NCBI GenBank assembly: GCA_029265315.1
Contig: JAJUJM010000002.1
Coordinates: 62,001-126,000 of the forward strand
Direction: 5' to 3'
DNA from: Actinomycetota bacterium
GTDB taxonomy: Bacteria; Actinomycetota; Coriobacteriia; Anaerosomatales; PHET01
DNA length: 64,000 nt
The position numbers were made by a program, and so were the translations under genes. Below are positions 42,580 through 53,802 of the stretch, piece by piece (positions within the stretch are counted from its first letter, which is position 1; every line of letters starts with the position of its first letter). Below the pieces are notes generated by a model. It did no database searches. It saw only the letters and a list, made by a program, of their open reading frames with translations, and was not told the origin of the DNA.

Positions 42580-43626
42580 TCATCCGGCTTGTAGTGCCGC
42601 AAGCGCGCCATCGTCGACGATGGTCGCACCGACGGCGTCCACATCGATCGGGAACGGTGCTGCGAAGTGACACGCCGCTCGGTGAGAGGCCCCGACCTCA
42701 CGAAGCTCTGGTTCCTGCGACGCGCAGACGTCCTGAGCGATGGGGCACCGGGTGTGGAACCGGCACCCGGACGGCGGGTCTATCGGGGACGGAGGGTCTC
42801 CTGCGAGCAGGATCCGCTTCCGGGACCGCTGCACTTGAGGGTCGGGCACAGGCACTGCGGAGAGCAGCGACTGGGTGTACGGATGGTGCGGACGCTCATA
42901 GAGGCCTCGCCAGTCGCTGATCTCGACGATCTTGCCCAGGTACATCACCGCCACGTCGTCCGAGATGTGCTGGACCACCGAGAGGTCGTGGGCGATGAAG
43001 AGATACGCGATGCCGAGCTCGCGTTGCAGTCTGTCGAGCAGGTTGAGCACCTGTGCCTGTATGGACACATCGAGAGCGGACACTGGTTCATCGCAGACGA
43101 TGAGCCTGGGTTTCAGCGCCAGGGCCCTGGCGATTCCGATGCGCTGGCGCTGCCCGCCCGAGAACTCGTGCGGGTACCGGTTGATGTGCTCGGGATTGAG
43201 GCCGACCACCTCAAGCAGCTCAGCCGACCGTTTCCGGCGCTCGGTCGAATCGCCTATGCCGTGGATCAGGAGCGGTTCACCGACGATCTCGCCCACGGTG
43301 AAGCGAGGATTCAGGCTCGCGTACGGGTCTTGGAAGATGATCTGCACGTCGCGGCGGAACGCCTTCAGGTCGGCGCCTCTCAGAGACAGGACGTCCACCC
43401 CATCGAAGGTGACGGAGCCGGACGTGGGTTCGATCAGCCGCATGAGGGCGCGACCGGTGGTCGACTTGCCGCACCCTGACTCGCCCACGAGCCCGAGGGT
43501 CTTTCCCGCCTGCACCTCGAACGTCACGCCGTCCACTGCTTTGACGACCCCTGCTTGGCGGGAGAAGGCGCCGGTCCGTACCGAGAAGTGCTTGACGAGG
43601 TCCGTCACTCGCAGAAGCTCGCTCAT
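42580..43626 (-). CDS. oppF: Oligopeptide ABC transporter ATP-binding protein (OppF type)
   Basis: 348 residues. Walker [10 protein letters not shown], signature [15 protein letters not shown], Walker [13 protein letters not shown] and the C-terminal oligopeptide/dipeptide extension with [14 protein letters not shown], which in relatives can hold an Fe-S cluster. One of two ATPases energising peptide import. The ATG overlaps the oppD stop (ATGA). Last protein gene of an oppA-B-C-D-F series. Confidence 0.94.
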   Translation of the reverse strand: MSELLRVTDLVKHFSVRTGAFSRQAGVVKAVDGVTFEVQAGKTLGLVGESGCGKSTTGRALMRLIEPTSGSVTFDGVDVLSLRGADLKAFRRDVQIIFQDPYASLNPRFTVGEIVGEPLLIHGIGDSTERRKRSAELLEVVGLNPEHINRYPHEFSGGQRQRIGIARALALKPRLIVCDEPVSALDVSIQAQVLNLLDRLQRELGIAYLFIAHDLSVVQHISDDVAVMYLGKIVEISDWRGLYERPHHPYTQSLLSAVPVPDPQVQRSRKRILLAGDPPSPIDPPSGCRFHTRCPIAQDVCASQEPELREVGASHRAACHFAAPFPIDVDAVGATIVDDGALAALQAG

Positions 43627-44642
43627 GCTCCCACCCCCGCGCACGGAAGCTCGATTCGGGAGAAGCCCTCTTCACCGATGCGATGGCATGAAGCCAGATG
43701 ACCCTCACCCACCGTCCTCAGGACGGGGACGCTCTCGAGGCACACGGTGGTGGCGTACGGGCAGCGTGGCGCGAACGAACAGCGCTCGGGAGCATCGATG
43801 AGGCTCGGCGGCTGGCCCTTGATGGGGCAAAGCTCCCCCTTGGTGGTGACGTCGTGGCGAGGGATCGAATCCATGAGGCCCCAGGTGTACGGGTGCTTGG
43901 GTCGGTAGAACACCTCGTCGGTGCTCCCGTACTCGACCGGTCGGCCCGCGTACATCACGAGCACCCGATCGGCCATGTCGGCGACCACACCCAGGTCGTG
44001 CGTGATCATGATGATCGCCGAATTCGTACGCTGCTGAAGCTCCTGCATCAGCTCCATGATCTGGGCCTGGATGGTGACGTCGAGCGCAGTGGTCGGTTCG
44101 TCAGCGATGAGGATGTCGGGGTCGCATGCGAGCGCCATGGCTATCATCACCCTCTGGCGCATACCTCCGGAGAACTGGTGCGGGTAGTCCCTGACGCGGC
44201 TCTCCGGATGCGGGATCCCCACGAGACGCAACAGCTCGACGGCACGGGCCCACGCGTCCTTCTTGGACATGCCCTTGTGGATCATCAATGGCTCAGCGAG
44301 CTGACGTCCGACGCGATAGACCGGATTGAGAGAGGTCATCGGGTCCTGGAAGATCATCGCGATCTCGTTACCACGGATGCGACGGCGCTCCTCGTCCGGC
44401 AAGGCGAGCAGCGAGCGTCCCTTGAAGCGCACGTCACCGCCCTCTATGCGCCCCGGCGGCATCGGGACGAGACCCATCATCGTGAGAGCGTGGACCGACT
44501 TACCCGACCCTGACTCTCCGACCACCCCGAGCGTCTCGCCGGCATCGAGCGTGTAGGTCACACCATCGACGGCCTTGACCACGCCGTCACGGGTGTGGAA
44601 GTGCATACGCAGGTCATCGACCTCAAGAAGGTGTTCAGCCAC
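43623..44642 (-). CDS. oppD: Oligopeptide ABC transporter ATP-binding protein (OppD type)
   Basis: 339 residues. Walker [10 protein letters not shown], signature [15 protein letters not shown], Walker [13 protein letters not shown], and the C-terminal [14 protein letters not shown] extension. Pairs with OppF in the cytoplasm. GTG start five bases after the oppC stop, with AAGGA inside the end of oppC. Confidence 0.94.
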   Translation of the reverse strand: MAEHLLEVDDLRMHFHTRDGVVKAVDGVTYTLDAGETLGVVGESGSGKSVHALTMMGLVPMPPGRIEGGDVRFKGRSLLALPDEERRRIRGNEIAMIFQDPMTSLNPVYRVGRQLAEPLMIHKGMSKKDAWARAVELLRLVGIPHPESRVRDYPHQFSGGMRQRVMIAMALACDPDILIADEPTTALDVTIQAQIMELMQELQQRTNSAIIMITHDLGVVADMADRVLVMYAGRPVEYGSTDEVFYRPKHPYTWGLMDSIPRHDVTTKGELCPIKGQPPSLIDAPERCSFAPRCPYATTVCLESVPVLRTVGEGHLASCHRIGEEGFSRIELPCAGVGA

Positions 44643-44647
44643 GCTGC

Positions 44648-45655
44648 TCAGTCCTTCATCTTCACGTCGAGAGCATCACGGACGCCGTCACCGAGAAGGG
44701 TGAAGGCGAGCACGGTCGACAGGATCGCAAGACCCGGCCATGCGACGAGGAGCGGCTGAGTCACGAGGTATCCCCTGCTCGACTCGATCATCTGGCCCCA
44801 GGAGACCCCCGGAGGCTGGACGCCCAGGCCGAGGAAGGAGAGCGCCGCCTCAGTGAGGATCGCGCCGCCGATGGACATGGTCGCGTACACGATGATCGGA
44901 GCGATCGCGTTCGGAGCGATGTGCCGGAACATGAGACGTGCGTCGCTCGCGCCGAGCGCGCGTCCGGCGGCGACGTAGTCGTTCTCTTTGACCGACAGGA
45001 CCGAGCTGCGGAACAGGCGTGCGAACGTCGGCCACCCGAGAAGCCCTATGGCGAGGATCACCGGAACGATGCCTCGCATCTCGGGAGGCAGGACAGCGAG
45101 GATCAGTATCGAGAACAGGATGTAGGGAAACGCAAGGAAGATGTCGGTGGTGCGCATGATCAGGGCGTCAAGGAACTTGCCGTAGAAGCCCGACACGGCA
45201 CCGAGCGCGACTCCGACGAGGACGGATATGAGCGTCGCGAGCACGCCGACGGTGAGCGACACGCGCGCGCCGTAGACGACACGCCCGAACAGGTCGCGCC
45301 CCAAGTCGTCAGTACCGAAAGGGTGCTCCCACGAGGGGCCCTGGAGGCGCTCCGCGGAAGCGGTCTGGGTGTTGATGGTGAGCGGGTCGCCGAACATGCG
45401 AGGCACCCAGAGGTCGGCCGTGACCGCCGCCAACGCAACAATCGCGATCCAGATGAGCGCGACGAGCGCGAGTCGGTTGCGTCGCAGGCGGTACCATGCG
45501 TCACCCCACAGAGTACGCGTCTGGTGCTGCACGTGCTCTTCTATGAGCGGAGGCATGGGGCCAGGCTGACCCGCGACATCGTGCACGCCGTCACGGATGA
45601 GCTGTTGCTCGTGCGTACGCTTCTCGGTGTCCACGTCATTCACCCGCCCCGCCAT
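44648..45655 (-). CDS. oppC: Oligopeptide ABC transporter permease (OppC type)
   Basis: 335 residues. A cytoplasmic N-terminus of about 70 residues, six helices, and the permease EAA-type loop EAALSFLGLGVQPPGVSWG. The segment PFGTDDLGRDLFGRVVYGAR is typical of OppC/DppC. GAGGA seven bases before MAGRVND fixes the start, 20 bases inside the end of oppB. Confidence 0.93.
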   Translation of the reverse strand: MAGRVNDVDTEKRTHEQQLIRDGVHDVAGQPGPMPPLIEEHVQHQTRTLWGDAWYRLRRNRLALVALIWIAIVALAAVTADLWVPRMFGDPLTINTQTASAERLQGPSWEHPFGTDDLGRDLFGRVVYGARVSLTVGVLATLISVLVGVALGAVSGFYGKFLDALIMRTTDIFLAFPYILFSILILAVLPPEMRGIVPVILAIGLLGWPTFARLFRSSVLSVKENDYVAAGRALGASDARLMFRHIAPNAIAPIIVYATMSIGGAILTEAALSFLGLGVQPPGVSWGQMIESSRGYLVTQPLLVAWPGLAILSTVLAFTLLGDGVRDALDVKMKD

Positions 45656-46646
45656 AGCGGATCCTCGGGTCAAGGAAGGCGTAGCTCACGTCGACGATGA
45701 GATTGATGATCATCACCGCGAACAACATCGCCGTGACGCTGCCGAACACGATCGGGAAATCTCGCTGGAAGATGGCACGCGAGATCGTGGAGCCCACACC
45801 CGGCCAGTTGAAGACGGTCTCAGTGAGGACCGCCCCGGCGAACATCGCACCCAGGTCCAACCCGATGAACGTCACCACGGGTATGAGTGCGTTCTTCATC
45901 GCGTGGCGCCACAAGACTCCGCGCTCGGACAGTCCTTTGGCGCGTGCGGTCCGGATGTAGTCCTGCGTGGTGACCTCGAGGAGCTGGCTGCGCATGATAC
46001 GTGCTGCGTATGCCGTCGAGACCGAAGCGAGCGTGATCCCTGGGAGGATCATGTGGACCCAGTCCGGGAAGAACGGCGAGGACGCGCCGGAGATCGGCAG
46101 GTAGAACGCCCCTCCGGTGGCGCCCTTGAGCCATATGCCGAAGAAGTACTGCAGCATGAGGCCCAGCCAGAACACAGGAAGCGACACGAGGATGGACGTC
46201 GACAGGGTGACGAGCACGTCCCATATCGAGTACTGCTTCACCGCCGAGATCACTCCGGCGCCGATACCGACGACGATCTCGATCATGATCGCCACGAGGG
46301 CGAGCCTGATCGTGTGAGGGTATGTCTCGGCGAGGATCGTCGTCACGGGGCGCCCCGTGTAGATAGAGGTCCCGAGGTCCGGCCCGGTCCACTGGAGTGA
46401 GCCGTTGACCGATTTCACCGGCGACAACGCCACCAGGTATTTCCCGTACTGGACGTACCATGGCCTGTCGAGACCGTACTGCTTTATGAGGGCAGCTTTG
46501 ATCTCGGGCGGTGGGGTGCGCTCGCCGAACCGCATCTGGATGGGATCGGCGCCCGGCATGTAGTTCGCGATGAGGAAGAGGGCCAGCGTCACCCCGAAGA
46601 AGACGGGGACGAACTGCACGATCCTCTTTGTGATGTATTGAAGCAT
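45636..46646 (-). CDS. oppB: Oligopeptide ABC transporter permease (OppB type)
   Basis: 336 residues with six hydrophobic helices. It begins MLQYITKRIVQFVPVFFGVT, and the permease loop near the C-terminus reads TVFNWPGVGSTISRAIFQRD. Forms the membrane pore with OppC. It is separated from oppA by 95 bases that contain a strong hairpin, consistent with higher expression of the binding protein. Confidence 0.93.
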   Translation of the reverse strand: MLQYITKRIVQFVPVFFGVTLALFLIANYMPGADPIQMRFGERTPPPEIKAALIKQYGLDRPWYVQYGKYLVALSPVKSVNGSLQWTGPDLGTSIYTGRPVTTILAETYPHTIRLALVAIMIEIVVGIGAGVISAVKQYSIWDVLVTLSTSILVSLPVFWLGLMLQYFFGIWLKGATGGAFYLPISGASSPFFPDWVHMILPGITLASVSTAYAARIMRSQLLEVTTQDYIRTARAKGLSERGVLWRHAMKNALIPVVTFIGLDLGAMFAGAVLTETVFNWPGVGSTISRAIFQRDFPIVFGSVTAMLFAVMIINLIVDVSYAFLDPRIRYGGAGE

Positions 46647-46677
46647 GTGACCGTTTCCTGTCGGGCCCGCTCACGAG

Positions 46678-46711
46678 GGGTGGCAGGGCACCTGGCGATG
46701 CCCTGCCACCC
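46678..46711 (-). promoter_or_regulatory. Hairpin between oppA and oppB
   Basis: A perfect 13-bp stem GGGTGGCAGGGCA/TGCCCTGCCACCC with an eight-base loop. There is no U-run, so it looks more like a processing/stabiliser or partial attenuator element than a full terminator, setting a high OppA to permease ratio. Confidence 0.65.
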
Positions 46712-46741
46712 GTTCGTGGAGCCTATTCGTGCATGGTGCGA

Positions 46742-48463
46742 CTACTTGGCCGCACCATCGGCCGCGATCCAAGCCTTCTCGAAGTTGCCGAAGTACAGCG
46801 CATTGAACTTGAAGTCGCGGATCCGCGCCGAGCCCACGTGATGGTGCTTGTAGAACATGAGCGGAGCGACGGGGTTGTCGGCGCCGATGGTGGCGTCGAT
46901 CTTGGCGAACTCCTCAGCGCGCGCGGCGCTGTCGGTGATCTTCTCGGCGGCCTTGATGGCCTCGTCGACCGCCGGGTTCTTGTACAACGCCTTGTTGTCC
47001 GTGGACTTGGAGTCGAAGAGCGCATACAGGAAGTTGTACGCGATCGGATAGTCCGCGACCCAGCCGAGGCGCGCGAGCTGGTGCTTGCCCTCATCGAGCT
47101 GCTTCAGGTAGACGGGGAAGTCAGCGGACTCGAACTCGGTGTTGATCCCGATGGCCTTGAGGTCCGCTTGGACGAGCTCCATGATCTTCTCGTGGCCGCC
47201 ACCGCTGTTGAACGCGAGCTTCAGCGTCGGAAGACCCTTGCCGCCCGGGTATCCCGCGGCCTCAAGAGCGGTCTTGGCGGCTTCCATGTCGTACTTGGAG
47301 TCCGCCCACGCGCCGGCCTTGTAGCCCGCCATGCCAGGCGGCAGGATGCTGTCCGCCGGCTCACGCGTACCCTCGAAGACCGTGTCGCAGATCGCCTGAC
47401 GGTTGATGGCCAACGTGATCGCCTTGCGCAGGTCCTTGTTCTTCAGGAACTCGTCCTCGTTGTTCATGATGAGGTAGTACGTCGAGAGCTCGGGACCAAG
47501 CAGGACCTGCTTGCCCTCGGCGACGGTGTAGCCGTCGTCCGACTCGCCGTACTTGGCGATGGCGTCGTTGATCTTGCCTTCACCGATCTGCGTGAAGTCG
47601 AGGTTGCCCGCTTCGAACTCGGTGTAGGCGGTCTCCGGGTCCTTGAAGATGCGGAACTCGACACCATCGAGGTATGCGGCGTCGCCCATGTAGTTGTCGT
47701 TACGGACGACCTTGATGTACTGGTTGTGCTTCCACGGCTCGGCCATCTTGAACGGGCCATTGCCGACCGGCATCTCGCCGTAGGCGACAGTCGTCTCACC
47801 GCTGCCGGTGGGCACGCCGCCCTCGACAAGGGCCTTGGGCACCGGCGCGAGAGATGGGTGGGCGACGACATACTCGAAGTCCGCGAACGGCTGCGACAGT
47901 GTCACCTCGAGCGTGAGGTCGTCGATCGCCTTCAGGCCGCTCATCTCCTTGGCCTTACCGGCGGCGACATCGTCAAAACCGGCGATGAAGCCGAGGTGGT
48001 AGCTGATGATCGACGGGTCTGCCTTGCCGGTCGCCGTGTTGATGGTCTCCGGGTTCGCGATCCGGTTCCACGCGTAGACGAAGTCGGCCGCGGTCACGGG
48101 GGTGCCGTCCGAGAACTTCCCGTTGGGGTTGAGCTTGAACGTCCATACGGTGGCGTCCTCGTTCGGCTCCCAGCTCTCGGCCGCAGCCGGGATGACCTTG
48201 GTCGAATCGGCCGGATCGAAGTTGGTGAGCGAGTCGAACAGCGCCTGGGTGACCTGCATACCCTCGGTCTCCTGGCAGTTGTACGGATCGATGTATGCCG
48301 GCTCACCGATGTAGAAGGACATGGTTCCGCCCTTGACGGGCTCGTTCGCGGCGGGAGCCTCGGGCTCCTGCGCCTTCGGCGCACAGCCGCCGATGCCGGC
48401 CACCGAGGCCAGCAGGCCGACGACCAGTACGGTCACCAGCCACTTTCGAGTTTGTACGCGCAA
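46742..48463 (-). CDS. oppA: Oligopeptide-binding lipoprotein (OppA type)
   Basis: 573 residues, SBP family 5. A lipoprotein signal peptide ends at GIGGC, followed by a Pro/Glu/Ala linker and the binding domain starting KGGTMSFYIGEPAYIDPYNC. The family segment YAWNRIANPETIN and the C-terminal half with LGWVADYPIAYNFLYALFDS are typical of peptide binders. AAGGAGG six bases before TTG at 48463 sets the start; an in-frame upstream codon is unsupported. Captures peptides outside the membrane for the OppBCDF importer encoded downstream. Confidence 0.93.
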   Translation of the reverse strand: MRVQTRKWLVTVLVVGLLASVAGIGGCAPKAQEPEAPAANEPVKGGTMSFYIGEPAYIDPYNCQETEGMQVTQALFDSLTNFDPADSTKVIPAAAESWEPNEDATVWTFKLNPNGKFSDGTPVTAADFVYAWNRIANPETINTATGKADPSIISYHLGFIAGFDDVAAGKAKEMSGLKAIDDLTLEVTLSQPFADFEYVVAHPSLAPVPKALVEGGVPTGSGETTVAYGEMPVGNGPFKMAEPWKHNQYIKVVRNDNYMGDAAYLDGVEFRIFKDPETAYTEFEAGNLDFTQIGEGKINDAIAKYGESDDGYTVAEGKQVLLGPELSTYYLIMNNEDEFLKNKDLRKAITLAINRQAICDTVFEGTREPADSILPPGMAGYKAGAWADSKYDMEAAKTALEAAGYPGGKGLPTLKLAFNSGGGHEKIMELVQADLKAIGINTEFESADFPVYLKQLDEGKHQLARLGWVADYPIAYNFLYALFDSKSTDNKALYKNPAVDEAIKAAEKITDSAARAEEFAKIDATIGADNPVAPLMFYKHHHVGSARIRDFKFNALYFGNFEKAWIAADGAAK

Positions 48464-48771
48464 CGCGTGCCTCCTTCCGGGTAGGGACCCTTCCAACGGA
48501 GGACGTCGTCCAGGCGCACGGCCCGTGGGCGACCTCCCCTAGCACCGCCGCGCACCCGCCCGACGTTCCTCCGGGGCGCGGACAACCACCAGAGTGTCTC
48601 CGAGGATGCATCGAAACGCAAGAGAGCTGCATAAGCGACCGACGCCGTCACCCCTCGGTGACGCTCTTCTAGTCCGAGTATGTTCCCGATTGACGTTTCT
48701 GTGAAGCTGAAACACCCGCCGCCAACGGGAGGCGACGGGTGCAAGGAGAGTTGAGATTCTTCCTCGGGCGG
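48464..48771. other. Intergenic region between secG and oppA, no gene seen
   Basis: About 310 bases. It holds the secG terminator, a 7-bp hairpin CGTCACC/GGTGACG (48646-48663), and on the minus strand a weak promoter candidate TTGCGT-17-GACACT (48593-48621) that could drive opp. No convincing small gene. Confidence 0.5.
48713..48741 (-). terminator. Terminator after secG
   Basis: Minus strand stem CACCCG-CGCC/GGCG-CGGGTG followed by TTTCAG, 30 bases beyond the secG stop codon. Confidence 0.65.
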
Positions 48772-49014
48772 CTAACCCTTGGGGTAGATCACCATGAGCA
48801 CGAGCAGGCTCAGCATGAACGCCGACGCGAAACCGATGGTGATCCGGTCGAGGTTCTTCTCGATGATGCTCGTGCCGGTGGATGTGGGGCTCATGACCCC
48901 GCCGAGCATCTCCGAAACCCCCGTGCCCTTGCCGGAGTGCAGCAGCACGAAGACGATCAGGCCGACGGCCGAGATGAACCAGATGATGAGCATCAACACG
49001 ACGATCGCATTCAC
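48772..49014 (-). CDS. secG: Preprotein translocase subunit SecG
   Basis: 80 residues, two membrane helices (about 3-24 and 57-77) joined by a loop with VLLHSGKGTGVSEMLGG, the family hallmark. Accessory subunit of the SecYEG channel. It follows gpmI by about 55 bases at the end of the glycolytic run, the same linkage seen in many Gram-positive bacteria. Confidence 0.95.
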   Translation of the reverse strand: MNAIVVLMLIIWFISAVGLIVFVLLHSGKGTGVSEMLGGVMSPTSTGTSIIEKNLDRITIGFASAFMLSLLVLMVIYPKG

Positions 49015-49068
49015 GGAGGGTCTCCTTGACGTGGCTTCTTCGCGCGCTCGTGGCTCAAGCGCGGTGCA

Positions 49069-50592
49069 TCAGTATAGCAGCAGACTGCGCCCCGTCCACT
49101 CCGAGGGCGCTTCGATGCCGATCAGGTCGAGCAGCGTGGGCGCGACATCAGCGAGCTGGCCGCCATCCGACAGGGCCTTGACTCCCGGCGCGACCACGAT
49201 GAGCGGGACGTCCGTCGTCGTATGAGCCGTGAACGGAGTGACGCCGTCCGCGTCGAGCATGCGCTCGGCATTGCCGTGGTCGGCCGTGATGAGCGCCACG
49301 CCTCCCACCGACGCGAGCGCTTGAAGCACCTCACCGAGGCACTCGTCAACCGCCTCGACGGCCCGGACCGCGGCTTCGAACACGCCGGTGTGCCCGACCA
49401 TGTCACCGTTCGCGAAGTTGACGATGTAGACATCGGCCGCGCCTTCACGGATCGCCTGCGCTAGGCGTCCGGACACCTCGGGAGCGCTCATCTCAGGCTG
49501 CATATCGTACGTCGGCACCTTGGGGCTCGGGACGAGGATGCGGACCTCACCGTCTTTGGGGGGCTCTGAACCGCCGTTCAGGAAGAACGTCACGTGCGCA
49601 TACTTCTCGGTCTCTGCGATGTGGAGCTGGCGCAGACCGTGCTCAGCGAGCACATCGGCGAGCACGTGCTCAGGCAGACACTTCGGGAAGGCCACCGGGG
49701 CCGGGATCGTCGGGTCGTACTCCGTGAGGCAGACGAAACGCACCCGCGGGAACACATCGCGTTCGAACCCCTGAAACGAGGGGTCCACGAACGCGCGCGT
49801 GATCTCGCGCGCGCGGTCAGGCCTGAAGTTGAAGAAGATGACCGCGTCTCCGTCCTCGACACGCGAGACCTCGCCCACACAGGTCGGCACGACGAACTCG
49901 TCGGTCACGCCCGCCGCGTACGACGAGGCGATGGCCTCGTCCGCCGTGGCGGCTCTGACGCCTTCGCCCAGCACCATCGCGCGCCACGCTCTCTCCACGC
50001 GCTCCCAACGGTTGTCGCGGTCCATAGCGAAGTAGCGTCCCATGACCGTGGTGATACGCCCCGCACCCAGACGAGCCAGCTCGCGTTCCAGTGCGGCCAC
50101 GTACGCTCTCCCACTTTCGGGCGGCGTGTCGCGTCCGTCGAGGAAACAGTGCACGCGAACATCGGTCGCACCTCTGCCCGCAGCCATGCGGACGAGAGCA
50201 TGGAGATGGTTCTGATGACTGTGCACTCCGCCGTCGGACACGAGTCCCATGAGGTGCACAGGACGCCCGGCGGCAACCGCGCCGTCGATCGCTTCGATGA
50301 GTACCTCGTTTGAGAATAGCGAGCCGTCTTCGACGGCAAGGTCGATGCGCGTGAGCTCCTGGTAGACCACACGCCCCGCACCGATGTTCAGGTGTCCCAC
50401 CTCGGAGTTGCCCATCTGGCCTTGGGGCAGGCCCACGGCAAGACCGCTCGCGGCAAGCGTCGTCGAAGGACACTCGCGGAGCAGTCGATCAAGAACGGGT
50501 GTCTTGGCCGCGAGCACGGCGTTGCCCGGGCCCGGTTCACCGAACGCGAGCCCATCCATGATGACGAGGAGAGCGGGAAGGTTCTTTCGCAC
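49069..50592 (-). CDS. gpmI: Phosphoglycerate mutase, cofactor-independent
   Basis: 507 residues. Metal-dependent interconversion of 3- and 2-phosphoglycerate. Asp13 in IMDGLAFG and the phosphorylated Ser63 in GNSEVGHLNIG form the site; ITADHGNAERM supplies C-terminal metal ligands. GTG start five bases after the tpiA stop with no clear ribosome site, consistent with coupling. Part of a gap-pgk-tpiA-gpmI series. Confidence 0.96.
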   Translation of the reverse strand: MRKNLPALLVIMDGLAFGEPGPGNAVLAAKTPVLDRLLRECPSTTLAASGLAVGLPQGQMGNSEVGHLNIGAGRVVYQELTRIDLAVEDGSLFSNEVLIEAIDGAVAAGRPVHLMGLVSDGGVHSHQNHLHALVRMAAGRGATDVRVHCFLDGRDTPPESGRAYVAALERELARLGAGRITTVMGRYFAMDRDNRWERVERAWRAMVLGEGVRAATADEAIASSYAAGVTDEFVVPTCVGEVSRVEDGDAVIFFNFRPDRAREITRAFVDPSFQGFERDVFPRVRFVCLTEYDPTIPAPVAFPKCLPEHVLADVLAEHGLRQLHIAETEKYAHVTFFLNGGSEPPKDGEVRILVPSPKVPTYDMQPEMSAPEVSGRLAQAIREGAADVYIVNFANGDMVGHTGVFEAAVRAVEAVDECLGEVLQALASVGGVALITADHGNAERMLDADGVTPFTAHTTTDVPLIVVAPGVKALSDGGQLADVAPTLLDLIGIEAPSEWTGRSLLLY

Positions 50593-50597
50593 GGCGG

Positions 50598-51377
50598 CTA
50601 ACCCGCGAAGGAGGCAGCGGTCCGCACCATGTCGGCGAAGGATGCGGCCTCGAGGGACGCACCACCGACCAAGGCGCCGTCGATGTCAGGCTCGGGCATG
50701 AAAAGCCCGATGTTCTCGGGTTTTGCCGAACCGCCGTAGAGGATGCGCACCCTGATCGCCGCGGGTTGGCCGAACAACGCCCCCACGGTGGCGCGGATCG
50801 TGCGGCAAACGTCGTTGGCCCCTTCGGGCGTGGGCGTGTGACCGGTACCGATGGCCCAGATCGGCTCGTACGCGATCACGATGTCGCCCGCCGACTCGGG
50901 ATCGACCCCGTCAAGCGCGGCGCGGACCTGCTCCCGGACGAAACGTTCCGTGTCCCCGGCATCGCGTGTCTCAAGAGACTCCCCGACACACACGATGGGC
51001 GTGATGCCGGCGGCGATGAGCGCGTGGACCTTCTTGTTCACCGTCTCGTCCGTCTCGCCGAACATCTCCCGGCGCTCGGAGTGTCCGACGATGCAGTAGT
51101 CGCAACGCAGGTCGACGAGCATGCGGGGGGACACCTCGCCCGTGAACGCTCCTTCGCTCTCCCAGTGCACGTTCTGCGCGGCGAGCTTGATCTCCAGACG
51201 GTCGAGCTCGATCACGGTCGAGACGCTCTTCAGGGCCGTGAACGGCGGACACACGACCACATCCACTCGTGACCAGTAAGGCTCGACCCTCTCGTCGAGG
51301 TTCTGGACGAGGATCGCCCCCTCACCGGCGGTCTTGTACATCTTCCAATTGCCCGCGATCATCGGCTTTCTCGCCAT
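50598..51377 (-). CDS. tpiA: Triosephosphate isomerase
   Basis: 259 residues. Catalytic Lys12 in GNWKMYK, His in VGHSERREMFGE, Glu in AYEPIWAIGTG and the phosphate loop LYGGSAKPENI are all present. Interconverts dihydroxyacetone phosphate and glyceraldehyde 3-phosphate. 35 bases downstream of pgk. Confidence 0.97.
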   Translation of the reverse strand: MARKPMIAGNWKMYKTAGEGAILVQNLDERVEPYWSRVDVVVCPPFTALKSVSTVIELDRLEIKLAAQNVHWESEGAFTGEVSPRMLVDLRCDYCIVGHSERREMFGETDETVNKKVHALIAAGITPIVCVGESLETRDAGDTERFVREQVRAALDGVDPESAGDIVIAYEPIWAIGTGHTPTPEGANDVCRTIRATVGALFGQPAAIRVRILYGGSAKPENIGLFMPEPDIDGALVGGASLEAASFADMVRTAASFAG

Positions 51378-51412
51378 GTGGCTCCCCTTCCGTGGGTACG
51401 CTATCGATCGTG

Positions 51413-52606
51413 TCAGCGGTCGAGCAGCGCTTCGAGTCCGGGCAGTGGCGCGCCTTCGAGCAGCTTCATGCTGGCTCCGCCGCCTGTCGAGACGAATGTG
51501 ACCCGGTCCTCAAGACCGAACTTCTTCAGTGCGGCGACCGAGTCCCCGCCACCGATGATGGACGCGGCGCGATTGTTGCGACCGACCGCGATCGCGACCT
51601 CTTTGGTGCCCGTCTCGAACGGCGTCATCTCGAACACGCCCATCGGGCCGTTCCAGAAGATGGTCCGTGCCGCCGCTATCTCGCCCTTGAACAGCTCCAC
51701 CGAACTCGGACCGATGTCGAGGCCCTTCATGCCCGGCGGTATCTCCTCGCGTCCCACGATCCGGGTGTCCGCGTCCTCAGCGATGTCGGCCGCCACCACG
51801 AAGTCGGTCGGCAGCACGAGGTTGACGTTCTTCTCGTCCGCCTTGTCGAGCATCCGCTTGGCAGGTTCGACCCAGTCGGTCTCGAGGATCGAGTCTCCCA
51901 CCTCGAGACCTTTCGCCACGAGGAACGTGAAGGCCATGCCGCCGCCGATGAGCAGGGTGTCGACACAGTCGATGAGCCGCTCGATCACCCCGAACTTGTC
52001 GGAGACCTTGCTGCCCCCGAGGATGGCGACGAACGGGCGCTCCGGGTCGGTGAGCATGCCGGTGAGCGTCTCGACCTCCCGCGCGAGCAGCAGCCCCGCG
52101 TAGGCCGGCAGGAACCGGGCGACCCCCGCGGTCGACGCATGCGCGCGGTGGGCGGCGCCGAACGCGTCGTTCACGTACAGGTCGCCCAGGGCCGCGAGCT
52201 CGCGCGCGAAGTCGGGGTCGTTGCTCTTCTCGCCGGGGTGGAAGCGCACGTTCTCCAGCATCAGCACCTCGCCGTCGACCATGCGACCCACGGCCTCGGT
52301 GGCCTCGGTGCCGACCACCTCAGGGACGAAGACCACGTTGCGCCCCAACAGGCGCTGCAGTGTCCGCCGGACGGGGCGCAGCGAGTAGCGCTCGTCGGGG
52401 GCCCCGTCCGGGCGGCCCAAGTGGCTTACCAGGATGACCCTCGCACCATGGTCGACCAGGTATCGAAGCGTGGGCAGTGCGGCACGGACCCGCGTGTCGT
52501 CGGTCACGGCGCCTTCGGCCAACGGCACGTTGAAATCCACCCGGACCAACACGCGCTTCCCGCGCACGTCCACGTCTTTGACCGTCTTCTTCGAGAACGT
52601 GAGCAC
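51413..52606 (-). CDS. pgk: Phosphoglycerate kinase
   Basis: 397 residues. N-terminal domain with RVLVRVDFNVPL and SHLGRPDG, C-terminal nucleotide domain with GGSKVSDKFGV and GGGDSVAALKKFG. Transfers phosphate from 1,3-bisphosphoglycerate to ADP. GTG start preceded by GAGGA seven bases upstream. Follows gap by about 88 bases with a hairpin between. Confidence 0.97.
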   Translation of the reverse strand: MLTFSKKTVKDVDVRGKRVLVRVDFNVPLAEGAVTDDTRVRAALPTLRYLVDHGARVILVSHLGRPDGAPDERYSLRPVRRTLQRLLGRNVVFVPEVVGTEATEAVGRMVDGEVLMLENVRFHPGEKSNDPDFARELAALGDLYVNDAFGAAHRAHASTAGVARFLPAYAGLLLAREVETLTGMLTDPERPFVAILGGSKVSDKFGVIERLIDCVDTLLIGGGMAFTFLVAKGLEVGDSILETDWVEPAKRMLDKADEKNVNLVLPTDFVVAADIAEDADTRIVGREEIPPGMKGLDIGPSSVELFKGEIAAARTIFWNGPMGVFEMTPFETGTKEVAIAVGRNNRAASIIGGGDSVAALKKFGLEDRVTFVSTGGGASMKLLEGAPLPGLEALLDR

Positions 52607-52636
52607 CGCAGATCCTCGCCTTTCTCTTCGACGGAG

Positions 52637-52658
52637 CGGGGCCCCGCGAGGGGCCCCG
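52637..52658 (-). promoter_or_regulatory. Hairpin between gap and pgk
   Basis: A 9-bp stem CGGGGCCCC/GGGGCCCCG with a GCGA-type tetraloop and no U-run. It may be a processing or partial termination site giving more gap than pgk message. Confidence 0.5.
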
Positions 52659-52694
52659 GCTTGTTCCCATCACCTCAGCCGAACCGAAAGCGTC

Positions 52695-53747
<1,053 letters not shown>

Positions 53748-53802
53748 CTAAAGATCCCCTTGCGGCGCGCCCTTACGCCGCCCCTGTCCCGCGTATTGCC
53801 CC

